The translations under genes were made by a program, and so were the position numbers. Under the pieces are notes generated by a model, which worked only from the letters and a program-made list of their open reading frames with translations, made no database searches and was not told the DNA's origin. From the NCBI RefSeq assembly GCF_020524005.1, contig NZ_JAIVKK010000010.1, positions 62,001 to 126,000 on the forward strand: a stretch of DNA of 64,000 bases, in the 5' to 3' direction. Each line of letters begins with the position of its first letter. Position 1 is the first letter of the stretch. Origin of the DNA: Microbulbifer aggregans. Its GTDB lineage: Bacteria > Pseudomonadota > Gammaproteobacteria > Pseudomonadales > Cellvibrionaceae. Below, piece by piece: positions 50,928 through 62,937 of this stretch.

Positions 50928-51124
50928 TGCGCCGTAAACCCTTCGCGACAAATCAAATATTTATGTGCCTGATTTTCGGACTGAATGTTCTTGTTCGGGA
51001 TCGCAGGTAACGGAAAAGTATTTTCTCAGTTGCCTGCTAGACTTCTTGCGGAAATTTAAATAATCGACCGTTTCCGAGTCCATGCTGCGGATTCGCCAGG
51101 CGGGTCTCAATAAAGTGAAATACC

Positions 51125-52588
51125 GTGCGCCAATTTTACGCGAATCAGAAGCTGGGGATGGCTGCGCGTAGCGCTGCAAGTGAATCCCTGCTGGTCCTGC
51201 TTGTTGTCAGCGTCTTGATCTCGCCGCTCATGGTGCAGGCTGGCAGCGACACATTGGAAACGATCAGCCCAACTGAACTCGAGGGCGAAGTCACTGCCAA
51301 TCCGCTTTTCAGTGCACAGCCGGTGACGGTAAGTGCCTCTGGTGAAAAACGTCAAATTGAAATGTCCGCTGCTGTTCAGCGCGCAGTTGCCTGGCATCCG
51401 GCCATTGGCGAATCCGTTGGCGTTTTACAGCAACAGCAACAGAATATTCGCGCCGCGCGTGCGGGATACTTTCCGCAATTGAGTGTCGGCGTCGTTGGCG
51501 GTTACGACACCGAGGACGACGGCGACGGAGAGGGACATGCGGTGCAGTTGTATGTCTCCCAGGTTCTTTACGACTTCGGAAAAATTTCCAGCGGTGTGGA
51601 TACCGCAACGGCGGAGGCGAGGGCATCGCAAGCGCGAGTGCTACAGAGTATTGACTCGATTGCCAAAGAAACCGCTCAGGCGGCTATTGAAGTACAGCGT
51701 TACCAGGCGCTGTTGAAATCCGCAGACCAGCAGATCGACGGTGTGTCGGCGATTTCCCGGCTGGTCAAACTTCGCAGTGACCGGGGTGCGAGCTCGCGTT
51801 CGGATTTTTTACAGGCGCAGGCGCGTATGGAATCTGCCCGCGCCAATAAACAGCAAACGTTGGCGCAACTGTATCGATGGCAGAGTGTGCTTCAGAACCT
51901 TATCGGGTCGCAATATCCGGTTTCTGTTGCCATGTCTGTACCGGGGCCGATCGTTCACGGCTGCTCTGTGGCGCCTGAGCAAGTGAGGTTTGCGCCGTCC
52001 GTGTTATTGGCAGAGGCCGAGCGTGCGGCAGCGGTCGCACAGTTGAAACAGGCTCGCGCCAGCGCCTGGCCCACTTTGTCACTGGATGGCAGTGTCAACC
52101 GCTACCTGGATCAGACTTATGTCGACACCCGTGCCCTCAATGAGCACGAAGGCGCAGTGTTTTTAAATCTGTCCATGCCCATTTACCAGGGCGGAAGAAT
52201 CTCTGCGAATAAAGAGGCAGCGAATTCCGCGATGTATTCAGCGGAGGCTGCCAAGGACAAGGCCCGGTTATCCGTTGAGCGGGAACTGCGTATTGCCCAG
52301 AGTCAAAGCACGGGGTTGAGGCAGAGTCTGTCCATTCTCGATACACGGCTGGATGCGATTTCCGAAACCCGGAATCTGTACCGAAAGCAGTACTCATCGC
52401 TGGGGACCCGCACATTGGTGGACTTGTTGAATTCCGAGGAGGAAGTTCATCAGGCCCGGGTTGAAAAAAATAACACGCAGTATGATCTGTATCGCTTGCA
52501 GGTTGATTGTATGTATACCGTTGGGGGGATTCGCCGGGCCTTCGATTTGGAGGGTAAGGCCATACAAGGGGTGGAAGTGCTACCGTAA
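51125..52588 (+). CDS. TolC-family outer-membrane channel of a type I secretion system
   Basis: The 487-residue protein has a signal peptide (LLVLLVVSVLISPLMVQAG), then two TolC-like repeats rich in coiled coil: RAVAWHPAIGESVGVLQQQQQNIRAARAGYFPQLSVGV at the start of the first and RYLDQTYVDTRALNEHEGAVFLNLSMPIYQGGRI in the second. Such proteins form trimeric channels through the outer membrane and periplasm. The start is given at a GTG; an ATG at 51158 is also possible and would leave a normal signal peptide. The next two genes encode the ABC and HlyD parts, so this is the LapE/TolC part of one secretion unit. Confidence 0.9.
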   Translation: MRQFYANQKLGMAARSAASESLLVLLVVSVLISPLMVQAGSDTLETISPTELEGEVTANPLFSAQPVTVSASGEKRQIEMSAAVQRAVAWHPAIGESVGVLQQQQQNIRAARAGYFPQLSVGVVGGYDTEDDGDGEGHAVQLYVSQVLYDFGKISSGVDTATAEARASQARVLQSIDSIAKETAQAAIEVQRYQALLKSADQQIDGVSAISRLVKLRSDRGASSRSDFLQAQARMESARANKQQTLAQLYRWQSVLQNLIGSQYPVSVAMSVPGPIVHGCSVAPEQVRFAPSVLLAEAERAAAVAQLKQARASAWPTLSLDGSVNRYLDQTYVDTRALNEHEGAVFLNLSMPIYQGGRISANKEAANSAMYSAEAAKDKARLSVERELRIAQSQSTGLRQSLSILDTRLDAISETRNLYRKQYSSLGTRTLVDLLNSEEEVHQARVEKNNTQYDLYRLQVDCMYTVGGIRRAFDLEGKAIQGVEVLP

Positions 52589-52695
52589 TTTTCTGTGAGA
52601 TTTACGGAAAATTTTCTATCAAATTTCAGGTACTGGATTTTTACTTTCAGTGACCCTCCAATGGCGATTGCCGAGGGCAAGGTGTAGGTAGGAGT

Positions 52696-54858
52696 ATGGA
52701 TGACTCAGCTGCTAAGAAAATGGATTTTGAACCCTGGCTCGGACCTGTATTGAGGGTCGCCAAATACTACCGGCTGGAATATTCGGCGGAGAATATCCGT
52801 ACCGCGTCGCGCTGGCGGCAGGAGCAAACGGCTGAAAATGTTGTGCGCAGTATGGCACGGCAAGCCGGGCTGGTGGCGAAATTTTCGAAGTTTAATGCTG
52901 CGATGTTAAGCCCCTGGCGAATGCCGCTGGTTGTGCAATTGAAGGGCGGTCAGGTTGGCGTGATCGAGTCCATGGATGGCAAGGGAAAGTTGGCGATCGC
53001 ATTCAGTGGTGATGAGGGCGTCACTACCTCGGTAAGAGTCAGTGCACTGGAACAACAGGTTGTCACCGTAGTGATTCTGCGTCCAGCCAATAATGTAGAT
53101 GATGTGCGGGTGGATGATTATATCAAGCCGCCACAACAGCACTGGTTCCGCTCGATTATCCTGCGGGACCTGAAACCCTACGCTCATGTAATGATTGCCA
53201 CCACGGTTGCCAATGTATTGGCCCTTGCGGGCATACTGTTTTCCAAGCAGGTTTATGACCGGGTAATCCCAGCGGAATCGATACCAACCCTGTATGTATT
53301 GTTCAGTGGCGTAATGATTGCGGTGCTGTTCGATTTCGTGATGCGGGTTTCGCGTATCCGTATTACCGACTTGCTGGGCAAGCGCGCGGACATTCGCGTA
53401 TCCGACCTGGTCTTTGGCCACGCAGTGCGGTTGCGCAACACTGCCAAACCAAAATCCACTGGCGCCTTTATTTCACAGATTCGTGAGCTGGAGCGCGTGC
53501 GGGAGATGGTGACATCAACTACTGTCCTCGCCATGGCGGATCTTCCGTTCTTCTTCCTGTTTCTGTTTTTCATGTGGTACATCGCGGGACCACTGGCTCT
53601 GGTGCCGCTCGGTGCGCTACTGTTATTGATCATTCCGGGACTGCTGGCGCAAGGCAAACTGGGCCAGCTCGCTGGGGAGTCGATTCGCGAGTCTTCATTG
53701 CGCAATGCGATGCTGGTGGAGACCGTGCAGGGAATGGAAGACATCAAAGCATTGCAAGCCGAGCAGCGCTTCCAGCAGCAATGGAACCATTACAACGCAG
53801 TAACCGCCGAAGCGAATCTGCGTTTGCGCAGCCTGATTGGTCGGTTGGTCAGCTGGACGCACAACGTTCAGTCGTCCGTGTTCGCGGTCATTGTTTTATT
53901 TGGAGCGCCAATGGTGATGTCTGGCGATATGACCACTGGCGCACTGGTGGCAGCTTCCATTCTCGGCTCGCGTATGATGGCGCCGATGTCACAGATCACC
54001 CAGGTTCTGAGCCGCTGGCAGCAGGCCAGGTATGCGCTCAAGGGGCTGGACCAGATCATGCAGTTGCCGGTAGATCACCCGGAGGGCAGTAGCCGGGTGC
54101 ACCTGCCTGACATCAGCGGAAATTACGTGCTGAAACAGGCCATATTTCGCTACGGTCAGGAGGCGGTGGTACCGGCCCTGGTGGTGCCGGGCCTGCAAAT
54201 TCGCGCCGGTGAAAAAATTGCCATATTGGGACGTAATGGGGCTGGCAAATCCACCCTGTTACAGGGGCTCTCCGGCGTGCTGGAATCCAGTGGTGGGGAA
54301 GTCGCCCTGGAGGGCGTACAAATGGAACACATCGATCCCGCGGATGTACGCAGGGATGTTGGGCTCCTGACCCAGAATGCCAGCCTGTTCCACGGTACCC
54401 TGAGAGAAAACATAACCCTGGGTGCGCCGGATGCGACGGATCGTGAAATCTACGCTGCGCTCGATATGTCCGGTGCCCTGGAGTTTGTTCGCAAGTTGTC
54501 CCGGGGATTGGACCACCGGATTCTGGAAGGTGGACTGGGGCTTTCGGGCGGTCAGCGGCAGTCGCTTTTGCTGGCGCGGCTGTTTATTCGGAACCCCAAT
54601 GTTGTACTGCTGGATGAACCTACCGCATCCCTGGATGATCTCACCGAAAAACGGTTTATTGCCAAGCTCAAACGATGGGCGACCAATCGTACCCTTATCC
54701 TGGCCACTCACCGTAGCAGTACCCTGCAATTGGTGGATCGCATTGTGGTGGTGGAAAACGGCCAGCTGATTCTGGATGCGCCCAAGGCGGATGCGCTCGC
54801 CCAGTTGGCGCAGGCGGCGAGGCGAGAAGGGCAGGCACGTGAGAGGGTTGTGGAATGA
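52696..54858 (+). CDS. Type I secretion permease/ATPase, LapB-like
   Basis: The 720-residue ABC exporter has an N-terminal peptidase-like domain (1-140) without the catalytic Cys and His of C39 peptidases, so it is a docking domain; a membrane domain with six helices (about 160-440); and a nucleotide-binding domain with Walker A GRNGAGKSTL, signature LSGGQRQS and Walker B VVLLDEP. LapB/LssB-type proteins export large adhesins. The stop overlaps the next start by four bases (ATGA). A missing protease activity is consistent with a substrate that has no cleavable double-Gly leader. Confidence 0.93.
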   Translation: MDDSAAKKMDFEPWLGPVLRVAKYYRLEYSAENIRTASRWRQEQTAENVVRSMARQAGLVAKFSKFNAAMLSPWRMPLVVQLKGGQVGVIESMDGKGKLAIAFSGDEGVTTSVRVSALEQQVVTVVILRPANNVDDVRVDDYIKPPQQHWFRSIILRDLKPYAHVMIATTVANVLALAGILFSKQVYDRVIPAESIPTLYVLFSGVMIAVLFDFVMRVSRIRITDLLGKRADIRVSDLVFGHAVRLRNTAKPKSTGAFISQIRELERVREMVTSTTVLAMADLPFFFLFLFFMWYIAGPLALVPLGALLLLIIPGLLAQGKLGQLAGESIRESSLRNAMLVETVQGMEDIKALQAEQRFQQQWNHYNAVTAEANLRLRSLIGRLVSWTHNVQSSVFAVIVLFGAPMVMSGDMTTGALVAASILGSRMMAPMSQITQVLSRWQQARYALKGLDQIMQLPVDHPEGSSRVHLPDISGNYVLKQAIFRYGQEAVVPALVVPGLQIRAGEKIAILGRNGAGKSTLLQGLSGVLESSGGEVALEGVQMEHIDPADVRRDVGLLTQNASLFHGTLRENITLGAPDATDREIYAALDMSGALEFVRKLSRGLDHRILEGGLGLSGGQRQSLLLARLFIRNPNVVLLDEPTASLDDLTEKRFIAKLKRWATNRTLILATHRSSTLQLVDRIVVVENGQLILDAPKADALAQLAQAARREGQARERVVE

Positions 54859-56180
54859 GTGGGAACAAATTGCCGGCTACAAACCCGGCTCGCAAAGAAC
54901 CAACCCTTGACCTGGAGCGCATTCCTGCAGAGGAATCGGCGATCAGCCGCCGGCGAAGCCGAAGCGCCAGACTCGCCAACGTAGCGTTGCTCGAAGCGGA
55001 TTTCCACAATGCGGGTTTTCACTACAGTGAAGACTCGGATGATACCCAGCTGTCGCAATCTACCCGGGTGGTCTGGATTTTCTTCCTGTTGTTGGTGTGT
55101 TTTGTAACCTGGTCATATTTCGCCAAAGTGGATGAAGTGTCCAAGGGCAGTGGCAAGGTCATCCCCACTTCCCGGGCGCAGGTTATCCAGTCACTGGAGG
55201 GCGGCATCCTGGCACAGCTACAAGTTTCTGAGGGCGATATTGTCGAACTGGGACAGGTGCTCGCACAGCTTGACCCGACCAAAGTACGTTCCAATGTCGA
55301 GGAGAGCGAGGCGCGCTACCGAGCGGTATTGGCCAGGGCCGCTCGACTCAGTGCGGAAGTGAATGGTTCTGACCTGTCGTTTCCGAGAGAGTTACAGGAG
55401 TACGAGGATCTGCTCGCCAAGGAGCGCAAGCTCTACCAGACCCGCCAGGGGAGCCTGAAGGAGTCCATGGAGAGTGTGCAGGAGTCACTCCGGCTGGTGC
55501 AAAGTGAATTGTCGATCACTCGTTCACTGGTTGATTCCGGTGCGGCGAGTAATGTTGAAGTACTGCGTTTGAGCCGGCAGAAATCCGACCTCGAACTAAA
55601 ACTCATGGAAATGCGCTCTGAATACATGGTGCGTGCCCGTGAAGAGCTGGCGACAACCAGCGCTGAAGTCGAGGCATTGACGTCGGTCATCGAGGGGCGT
55701 GCTGATTCACTGACGCGCCTGACGTTGAAGTCGCCTGTGCGCGGGATTGTAAAAGACATCGAAGTCACCACCATCGGTGGCGTCATCCCACCCAATGGTC
55801 GCCTGATGGAAATAGTGCCTTTGGATGACCGCCTGCTGATCGAGGCGAAGATTTCTCCGCGGGATATCGCGTTTATTCATCCGGGGCAGGATGCCAAGGT
55901 CAAGATTACCGCTTATGACTACTCCATTTACGGGGGACTGGATGGCAAGGTGACCACCATATCGCCGGATACCATTCAGGACGAAATCCAACCGAACGAA
56001 TACTACTACCATGTACTGATTCTGACCGATAACGACGCACTGATTAACCGTGCAGGCAAGGAATTTCCGATCGTGCCGGGCATGGTGGCTACGGTTGATG
56101 TGAAAACCGGTTCAAAGACAATCTTTGATTACCTGGTCAAGCCATTCAATCGGGCCAGCGAGGCGTTGCGCGAGCGATAG
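54855..56180 (+). CDS. HlyD-family periplasmic adaptor of the type I secretion system
   Basis: The 441-residue protein has a cytoplasmic start, a membrane helix (about 75-92, VVWIFFLLLVCFVTW), lipoyl half-motifs (VIQSLEGGILAQLQVSEGD), a long coiled coil (about 150-290) and a C-terminal beta-barrel (LKSPVRGIVKDIEV, IDDRLLIEAKISPRDIAFIHPGQ-like region). It joins the LapB-like ABC exporter to the TolC-like channel. It overlaps the ABC gene by four bases and ends the operon. A GGTACCCGGA/TCCGGGTACC hairpin follows. Confidence 0.93.
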   Translation: MSGNKLPATNPARKEPTLDLERIPAEESAISRRRSRSARLANVALLEADFHNAGFHYSEDSDDTQLSQSTRVVWIFFLLLVCFVTWSYFAKVDEVSKGSGKVIPTSRAQVIQSLEGGILAQLQVSEGDIVELGQVLAQLDPTKVRSNVEESEARYRAVLARAARLSAEVNGSDLSFPRELQEYEDLLAKERKLYQTRQGSLKESMESVQESLRLVQSELSITRSLVDSGAASNVEVLRLSRQKSDLELKLMEMRSEYMVRAREELATTSAEVEALTSVIEGRADSLTRLTLKSPVRGIVKDIEVTTIGGVIPPNGRLMEIVPLDDRLLIEAKISPRDIAFIHPGQDAKVKITAYDYSIYGGLDGKVTTISPDTIQDEIQPNEYYYHVLILTDNDALINRAGKEFPIVPGMVATVDVKTGSKTIFDYLVKPFNRASEALRER

Positions 56181-56221
56181 GCCGGTCCATCGATATCTGT
56201 TGAAGCCATTGTTTCCTCTTG

Positions 56222-56245
56222 GGTACCCGGATTTGTCCGGGTACC
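56222..56245. terminator. Hairpin between convergent HlyD and CapA-fusion genes
   Basis: GGTACCCGGA at 56222-56231 pairs perfectly with TCCGGGTACC at 56236-56245 around TTTG. No T-run flanks it, so terminator activity is only probable; it is placed between two convergent genes. Confidence 0.6.
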
Positions 56246-56267
56246 TGCCTTCAATTACAGCGTTCAC

Positions 56268-59200
56268 TTACAGTGTGGAATTGTTTACTACCGTCGCGGG
56301 CGTATCGGTATCGTCTGCATCGCCAAGACCGGGAATCTGCACGGCAATACGTGTATTCAGTACCGGCTCTGGCGGGACCGGCGTACTCCCGCCAATGAGT
56401 CCAATTTCCAGGCGCAGCTCGCCATTTTTTAACCGCTTGAGGGCGGGGGAACGCAGGCCGTAAAAATCTCGGTAGATGATTCCGGGTTGCCAGCGACTGG
56501 TGGGCATTTGCCAGTCGCAGGGATCGTGATCCATGGACTCTCCCCAGCAAGAACCGGACGTTTCCTGCACGGGGACTGCCCGAATATCCAGGCGCAGGTT
56601 TTCATCCACCGGTGCGTCAATGGCCCAGAAGGTTTCAACCCACAGGGTCTGACGCCGGTCAATGTGTTGTGGTGAAACTTGAATGCCCAACAATGTCAGG
56701 GGGCCTCGTTGAAGCGGTGTGATTTGTGCGCTGGCCGGAACCTCGTTGACAAACCAGTTGGGGTGCATGGGCCGTTGTAGATTCTCGAGTCTCGAAGTTT
56801 TATAACGGGTGGTACAAGCGGCTGCCAGGTGTTTGTGTTCGCGCTCTGGTGGTTGCAGGCCGAGTATTGCGCTGCCGTCGTTCATCAATTGCAGTGACGT
56901 ACCCATGTCACTACAGAGGTTGGAAAAGCGAACTGACACTTCGCGCGCTGCGCTTCCGGTGAACTGGCGGCAATACCCGAAACCAACCCCGACAGGGCAG
57001 AAGTGTACCTGCTCCACGCCGCGCTGACTGAGCGAAAGCCGGAAAATACCACTCTCTTGCAGCGTATTGCTCGGGCTGTCGAACAGCAGGTTCCCGGCAT
57101 CATGAATAATTGGTCGCTCGCGATAGACTTCAATGCCCTGCAATCTGTGCGCACTGGTACCGAGTACCGCGTCGGCACCAGCATTGATGATTCGATGGCC
57201 CACTTCCATCTCAGCCTTACCCGGACGCTGTTGCAGGTTGTTGCCCCAGTGCACCGCTACTACGACCACATGGGCCTGTTTGCGACTATCGCTGATCCGT
57301 TGTTCAAGTGCCATGGTCCAGGCGTCTGGGCTATTGAGTGATAGGTAGGCATTGCCCGGCAGCCTGTCCTTTGCCGCAAAGTGCTTTTGGGTGGCATCGA
57401 TGGAGAAAATGGCCACGTTCAGGTCGCCGGCAGCCCTGACCACAGGCTTGAACGCGGCGTCTACGTTGACCCCGGAACCGGTGTGCCCGAGCCCGAGTCC
57501 GTCGAGCCAGAATCCCTGTTCGAGCAGTGCCTGGGCACCGTAGTCACCGCTGTGATTGTTGGCAGTCGTCACCACATCGACACCTGCGCGGCAAAGCAGC
57601 TTGAGCATTTCCGGTCGGGCGCGGTAATAGAAGGGTGATTCCTCCCCCTTTTCGATACCTTGCTCGCCACTTGTGGCGACGACACATTCCAGATTGATTA
57701 CGCTCAAGTCCGCGGAATTCAAAGCGGGAATGCGCCCGAGTACTTCTTCCTCCCCGAGTTCTTCAGTGCGGTAGTGTTGTCGTCGCGCGAGATTGACATC
57801 GCCACCCCAGGCGAGAGTGGGAAGCTGATCCTCCAGGGTTACAGCGTGTGAGGCGGTTTGTTTTTCCGGCGAAAACTCTGCGGGGCAACCACCCTGTAGC
57901 AGGTATTTTCGGAAAGCGACAAAGCCGGAAAGGTAATGCTCTACATCGTCGATACGTACACGGAAGGCGTGATGACGAATAAAAAAGCTGCCGAGAATTT
58001 TGCCTGGGTTCTTAAAGTACATGGCGTATTCCGGCCAGTAAAAACCGTTCAGCAGGTACATTGCGCGCGTGTGCAGCGCGCGGTAAAACTTGTGCAGGTC
58101 CAGCTGCTGTAGCAGCGGGGAAAACTGTGCGTCCTCGCGCAGGCGGCTGACCATACGCTCCGCCGCCATCATCAGTTCCAGGAGTGTGGGGAAGGTGGTT
58201 ATGCGCTCGATAATGAAATCGAGATGACCGCTTACATTCTGAATGCCGAATTCGTAGTAGCGTGCCTCCGGGCGGTAGAGCGTCAGTTCGTTCACGCAGT
58301 AGCTGAGCCAGTGATCGTTGGCCCGCCAGTGTTCATTGGCAATGAAATAATCGAAGGCGCTCTCCACCATGGCCAGCCAGCGCGGGTCCCGGGTCAGCCC
58401 GTAGAGCCGCATCAGGCCGAAGGCGGCTTCACCGTCGTAGTAGATGATCCGGAATGCATCCTTGACCGACAGTTGCGGGTACTGCAACACGTGCACAAAC
58501 TTCCCGGAGTCTGGATCCTGCATATGGCGGATACCCAGAGCCAGCTTTTCCAGTAGAGGATCAAACTGCTTGTTGCCGGTAATTTCGCTGTATTTCACCA
58601 GCGCCAGCAGGCATACGGCATTGCCGCCGAGTTTGATTTCACCATTGCTTTCAACCAGAAATGCGGCATCTTCCCCGGAGGGTAGGCGTACGGTTTTTAT
58701 CAGTTTTTCTGTCAGGTATTTGAGCGCACGCTCTATGGCCGTGTGCAACCCATCGTCGCCGGTGACCTCCCAGGCCTCGGTCATGGCGTAGGTAGAGCTG
58801 GCGTGCCGCAGGTTGTTGTAGGTACCAATGGCGCGGTCAAAACAGCAGTGCCAGCCGTATTCGAAGCGGCCGCTGGCACTGACCTGGGTGGAGAGATAGC
58901 CACTGCTGGCGCCAATCAGCTGGTAAACCAGCGGCTCATCGAGGTCATCAACAATGCGCCGGCCGGCATCGCGACCGGGTCCGTAAAGAAATTGCGGCGG
59001 TGTTTGCCGGTCCAGATACAGTCCCCGCGTACTGAGTATCGATACCGGGCTGTTGTCAGAAAAATCCAGCGTGGCCTTTTTGCCGAAGCGACGCTCGGTA
59101 TAGGCGCGAAACCTGGATTCATTCAGTACCACATGGGGGATTTTGTTTCCGCCATAGAGCATCGCATTGGCATTCAGCTCCTGTTCGAGGAAGGCAACCT

Positions 59201-59534
59201 TGTGTTCGGCATCAAGTGCCAGGCCATAGCGAAAATAGCCGCGTTTGGTATTCCTGAAGCGCTGCCTGAGCTGCTGCCAGGTCATGGGATCTGCCCCGGT
59301 CACCCAGTCGATGCGCAACCAGCGCGCTCTAAGGTGCGTCGCGGCCAGGGTTTTTCTCGCTTGTATCGCCAACCGTAGCCAGAGCCGGGGAAAATCCGCT
59401 GCGGTGACATGGGTGACCCGTGCGCGCTCGGCGCCATCGCAGGCGGAAAGAAACAGGGTGTAGGGTGGGGAGAGGTTTGCGAGTTCCTGCTCTACAAGCG
59501 GGCGCGCGCGCGACAACAACTCAGATAGGGACAT
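56268..59534 (-). CDS. Large fusion protein: alpha/alpha-barrel-like domain plus CapA metallophosphatase-like domain
   Basis: The 1088-residue protein has no signal peptide. Residues about 200-550 look like an (alpha/alpha)6-barrel of the kind found in glycan epimerases and glycosidases (YNNLRHASSTYAMTEAW, ELTLYRPEARYYEFG). Residues about 573-850 match the CapA/PgsA family: WGGDVNLARR, INLECVV, ANNHSGDYG, AVHWG and TSAHRLQGIE, HDAGNLLFD, with most metal ligands of the calcineurin-like fold. The C-terminal 230 residues are beta-rich. CapA proteins take part in poly-gamma-glutamate or capsule synthesis. No pgsBC genes are seen nearby. It is convergent with the secretion genes. Function unknown. 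Confidence 0.8.
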   Translation of the reverse strand: MSLSELLSRARPLVEQELANLSPPYTLFLSACDGAERARVTHVTAADFPRLWLRLAIQARKTLAATHLRARWLRIDWVTGADPMTWQQLRQRFRNTKRGYFRYGLALDAEHKVAFLEQELNANAMLYGGNKIPHVVLNESRFRAYTERRFGKKATLDFSDNSPVSILSTRGLYLDRQTPPQFLYGPGRDAGRRIVDDLDEPLVYQLIGASSGYLSTQVSASGRFEYGWHCCFDRAIGTYNNLRHASSTYAMTEAWEVTGDDGLHTAIERALKYLTEKLIKTVRLPSGEDAAFLVESNGEIKLGGNAVCLLALVKYSEITGNKQFDPLLEKLALGIRHMQDPDSGKFVHVLQYPQLSVKDAFRIIYYDGEAAFGLMRLYGLTRDPRWLAMVESAFDYFIANEHWRANDHWLSYCVNELTLYRPEARYYEFGIQNVSGHLDFIIERITTFPTLLELMMAAERMVSRLREDAQFSPLLQQLDLHKFYRALHTRAMYLLNGFYWPEYAMYFKNPGKILGSFFIRHHAFRVRIDDVEHYLSGFVAFRKYLLQGGCPAEFSPEKQTASHAVTLEDQLPTLAWGGDVNLARRQHYRTEELGEEEVLGRIPALNSADLSVINLECVVATSGEQGIEKGEESPFYYRARPEMLKLLCRAGVDVVTTANNHSGDYGAQALLEQGFWLDGLGLGHTGSGVNVDAAFKPVVRAAGDLNVAIFSIDATQKHFAAKDRLPGNAYLSLNSPDAWTMALEQRISDSRKQAHVVVVAVHWGNNLQQRPGKAEMEVGHRIINAGADAVLGTSAHRLQGIEVYRERPIIHDAGNLLFDSPSNTLQESGIFRLSLSQRGVEQVHFCPVGVGFGYCRQFTGSAAREVSVRFSNLCSDMGTSLQLMNDGSAILGLQPPEREHKHLAAACTTRYKTSRLENLQRPMHPNWFVNEVPASAQITPLQRGPLTLLGIQVSPQHIDRRQTLWVETFWAIDAPVDENLRLDIRAVPVQETSGSCWGESMDHDPCDWQMPTSRWQPGIIYRDFYGLRSPALKRLKNGELRLEIGLIGGSTPVPPEPVLNTRIAVQIPGLGDADDTDTPATVVNNSTL

Positions 59535-59754
59535 ACTGCCACTTCAGAAAACCGGGTTTATTTTCGGCGTTCCGGTGTGAATAGAGGCTTCGCAATTGCC
59601 GTATCACTGGCGACGCCGGTGTAACGGAAACTGCTTCACACCCGGTATTTTCAGTTGCCGGCCGCTAAATTCCGCGGTTTTAAGTATAGGAGTGTAAACA
59701 GAGGTCACCGCGGATCAGGCGACAGGTTGATGAACGGAATTTAATACTGCGCAA

Positions 59755-59789
59755 TAAAAAAGGCGCCCGAGGAATCCTCGGGCGCCTTT
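59755..59789 (-). terminator. Strong terminator of the fadH gene
   Basis: An 11-pair GC-rich stem, GGCGCCCGAGG at 59762-59772 with CCTCGGGCGCC at 59776-59786, is flanked by A and T runs; read on the minus strand it ends in a T-run. It lies 22 bases after the fadH stop. Confidence 0.92.
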
Positions 59790-59811
59790 GGGGACCGTCT
59801 TTCAGGCCGGA

Positions 59812-62046
<2,235 letters not shown>

Positions 62047-62937
62047 TCAGGTGAACAGCGCGATGATCTGCTCCCGCAGCCATCGGTTTGCGCCGTCGTC
62101 GTCCTGGCTGCGGTGCCACAGCAGGTGCCAGTCCATTTGCGGGATTTGGAACGGGAGCTCGAACAGCTTGGCCGAATGCTGGCGGGCCAGGCTGGCGGGA
62201 ATAGTTAGCGCCAGGTCGGTTTTCTGCACCACCATCGGCGCCACGCGGTAGTGCTGTACACGTAGTTTCACCTTGCGTCGTCGCCCCAGCTTGTTGAGCG
62301 CAATATCCGCGATGCCGGGGCCGCTGCGACGGCTGGAAACGTGGATGTGCTCCAGTGCCAGGTATTGTTCGAGTGTCAGGCTGCGTTGCCCGGCCAGGGG
62401 ATGATCCGGCCGCAGCATGACCTGATAGCGATCTGCGACCAGGCGCTGTTGTTGCAGCTGGGTGGCAGAGACCATCGGGATATCGAGGCCAAAATCCAGG
62501 CTGTTGGCCGCCAGCTCCTTTACCAGCTGGTCGCGGGGCACGTAGTAGGACTCGATCCCGATACCGGGTGCCGCTTGCTGAAGGTGTTCCAGCAGCCGCG
62601 GCAGCAGCAGGGTTTCCGCCATGTCGTTCATGGACATACGCAGGGTTTTCTGCGCGCTGGCGGGATCGAAGGTGTGCTGTTCGGCGATGCTGCTGCCGAG
62701 GAGTGCCAGCGCCTGTTGCACCCGCGGCATGATGCTCTCGGTGAGTGGAGTGGGGCTCATGCCGTTGGGGGTGCGGATAAACAGCGGGTCGTCCAGCGAG
62801 CGGCGCAGGCGGGCCAGGGCGTTGCTGACCGCGGGCTGGGTGATATGCAGGCGCTCCGCAGCGCGGGTGAGGTTACGCGTGGCATAGATTGCATCCAGCA
62901 CCGGGAAGAGATTCATGTCGATCTGCTGCAATTGCAC
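62047..62937 (-). CDS. LysR-family transcriptional regulator
   Basis: The 296-residue protein has the LysR helix-turn-helix (residues about 18-40, ATRNLTRAAERLHITQPAVSNALARLR) and a periplasmic-binding-like effector domain. The pattern FIRTPNGMSPTPL resembles NodD/NahR-type regulators of aromatic compounds. The start is a GTG with GGAG eight bases upstream. It lies 205 bases upstream of fadH on the same strand, separated by the fadH promoter region, so regulation of fadH is possible. Confidence 0.92.
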   Translation of the reverse strand: MQLQQIDMNLFPVLDAIYATRNLTRAAERLHITQPAVSNALARLRRSLDDPLFIRTPNGMSPTPLTESIMPRVQQALALLGSSIAEQHTFDPASAQKTLRMSMNDMAETLLLPRLLEHLQQAAPGIGIESYYVPRDQLVKELAANSLDFGLDIPMVSATQLQQQRLVADRYQVMLRPDHPLAGQRSLTLEQYLALEHIHVSSRRSGPGIADIALNKLGRRRKVKLRVQHYRVAPMVVQKTDLALTIPASLARQHSAKLFELPFQIPQMDWHLLWHRSQDDDGANRWLREQIIALFT

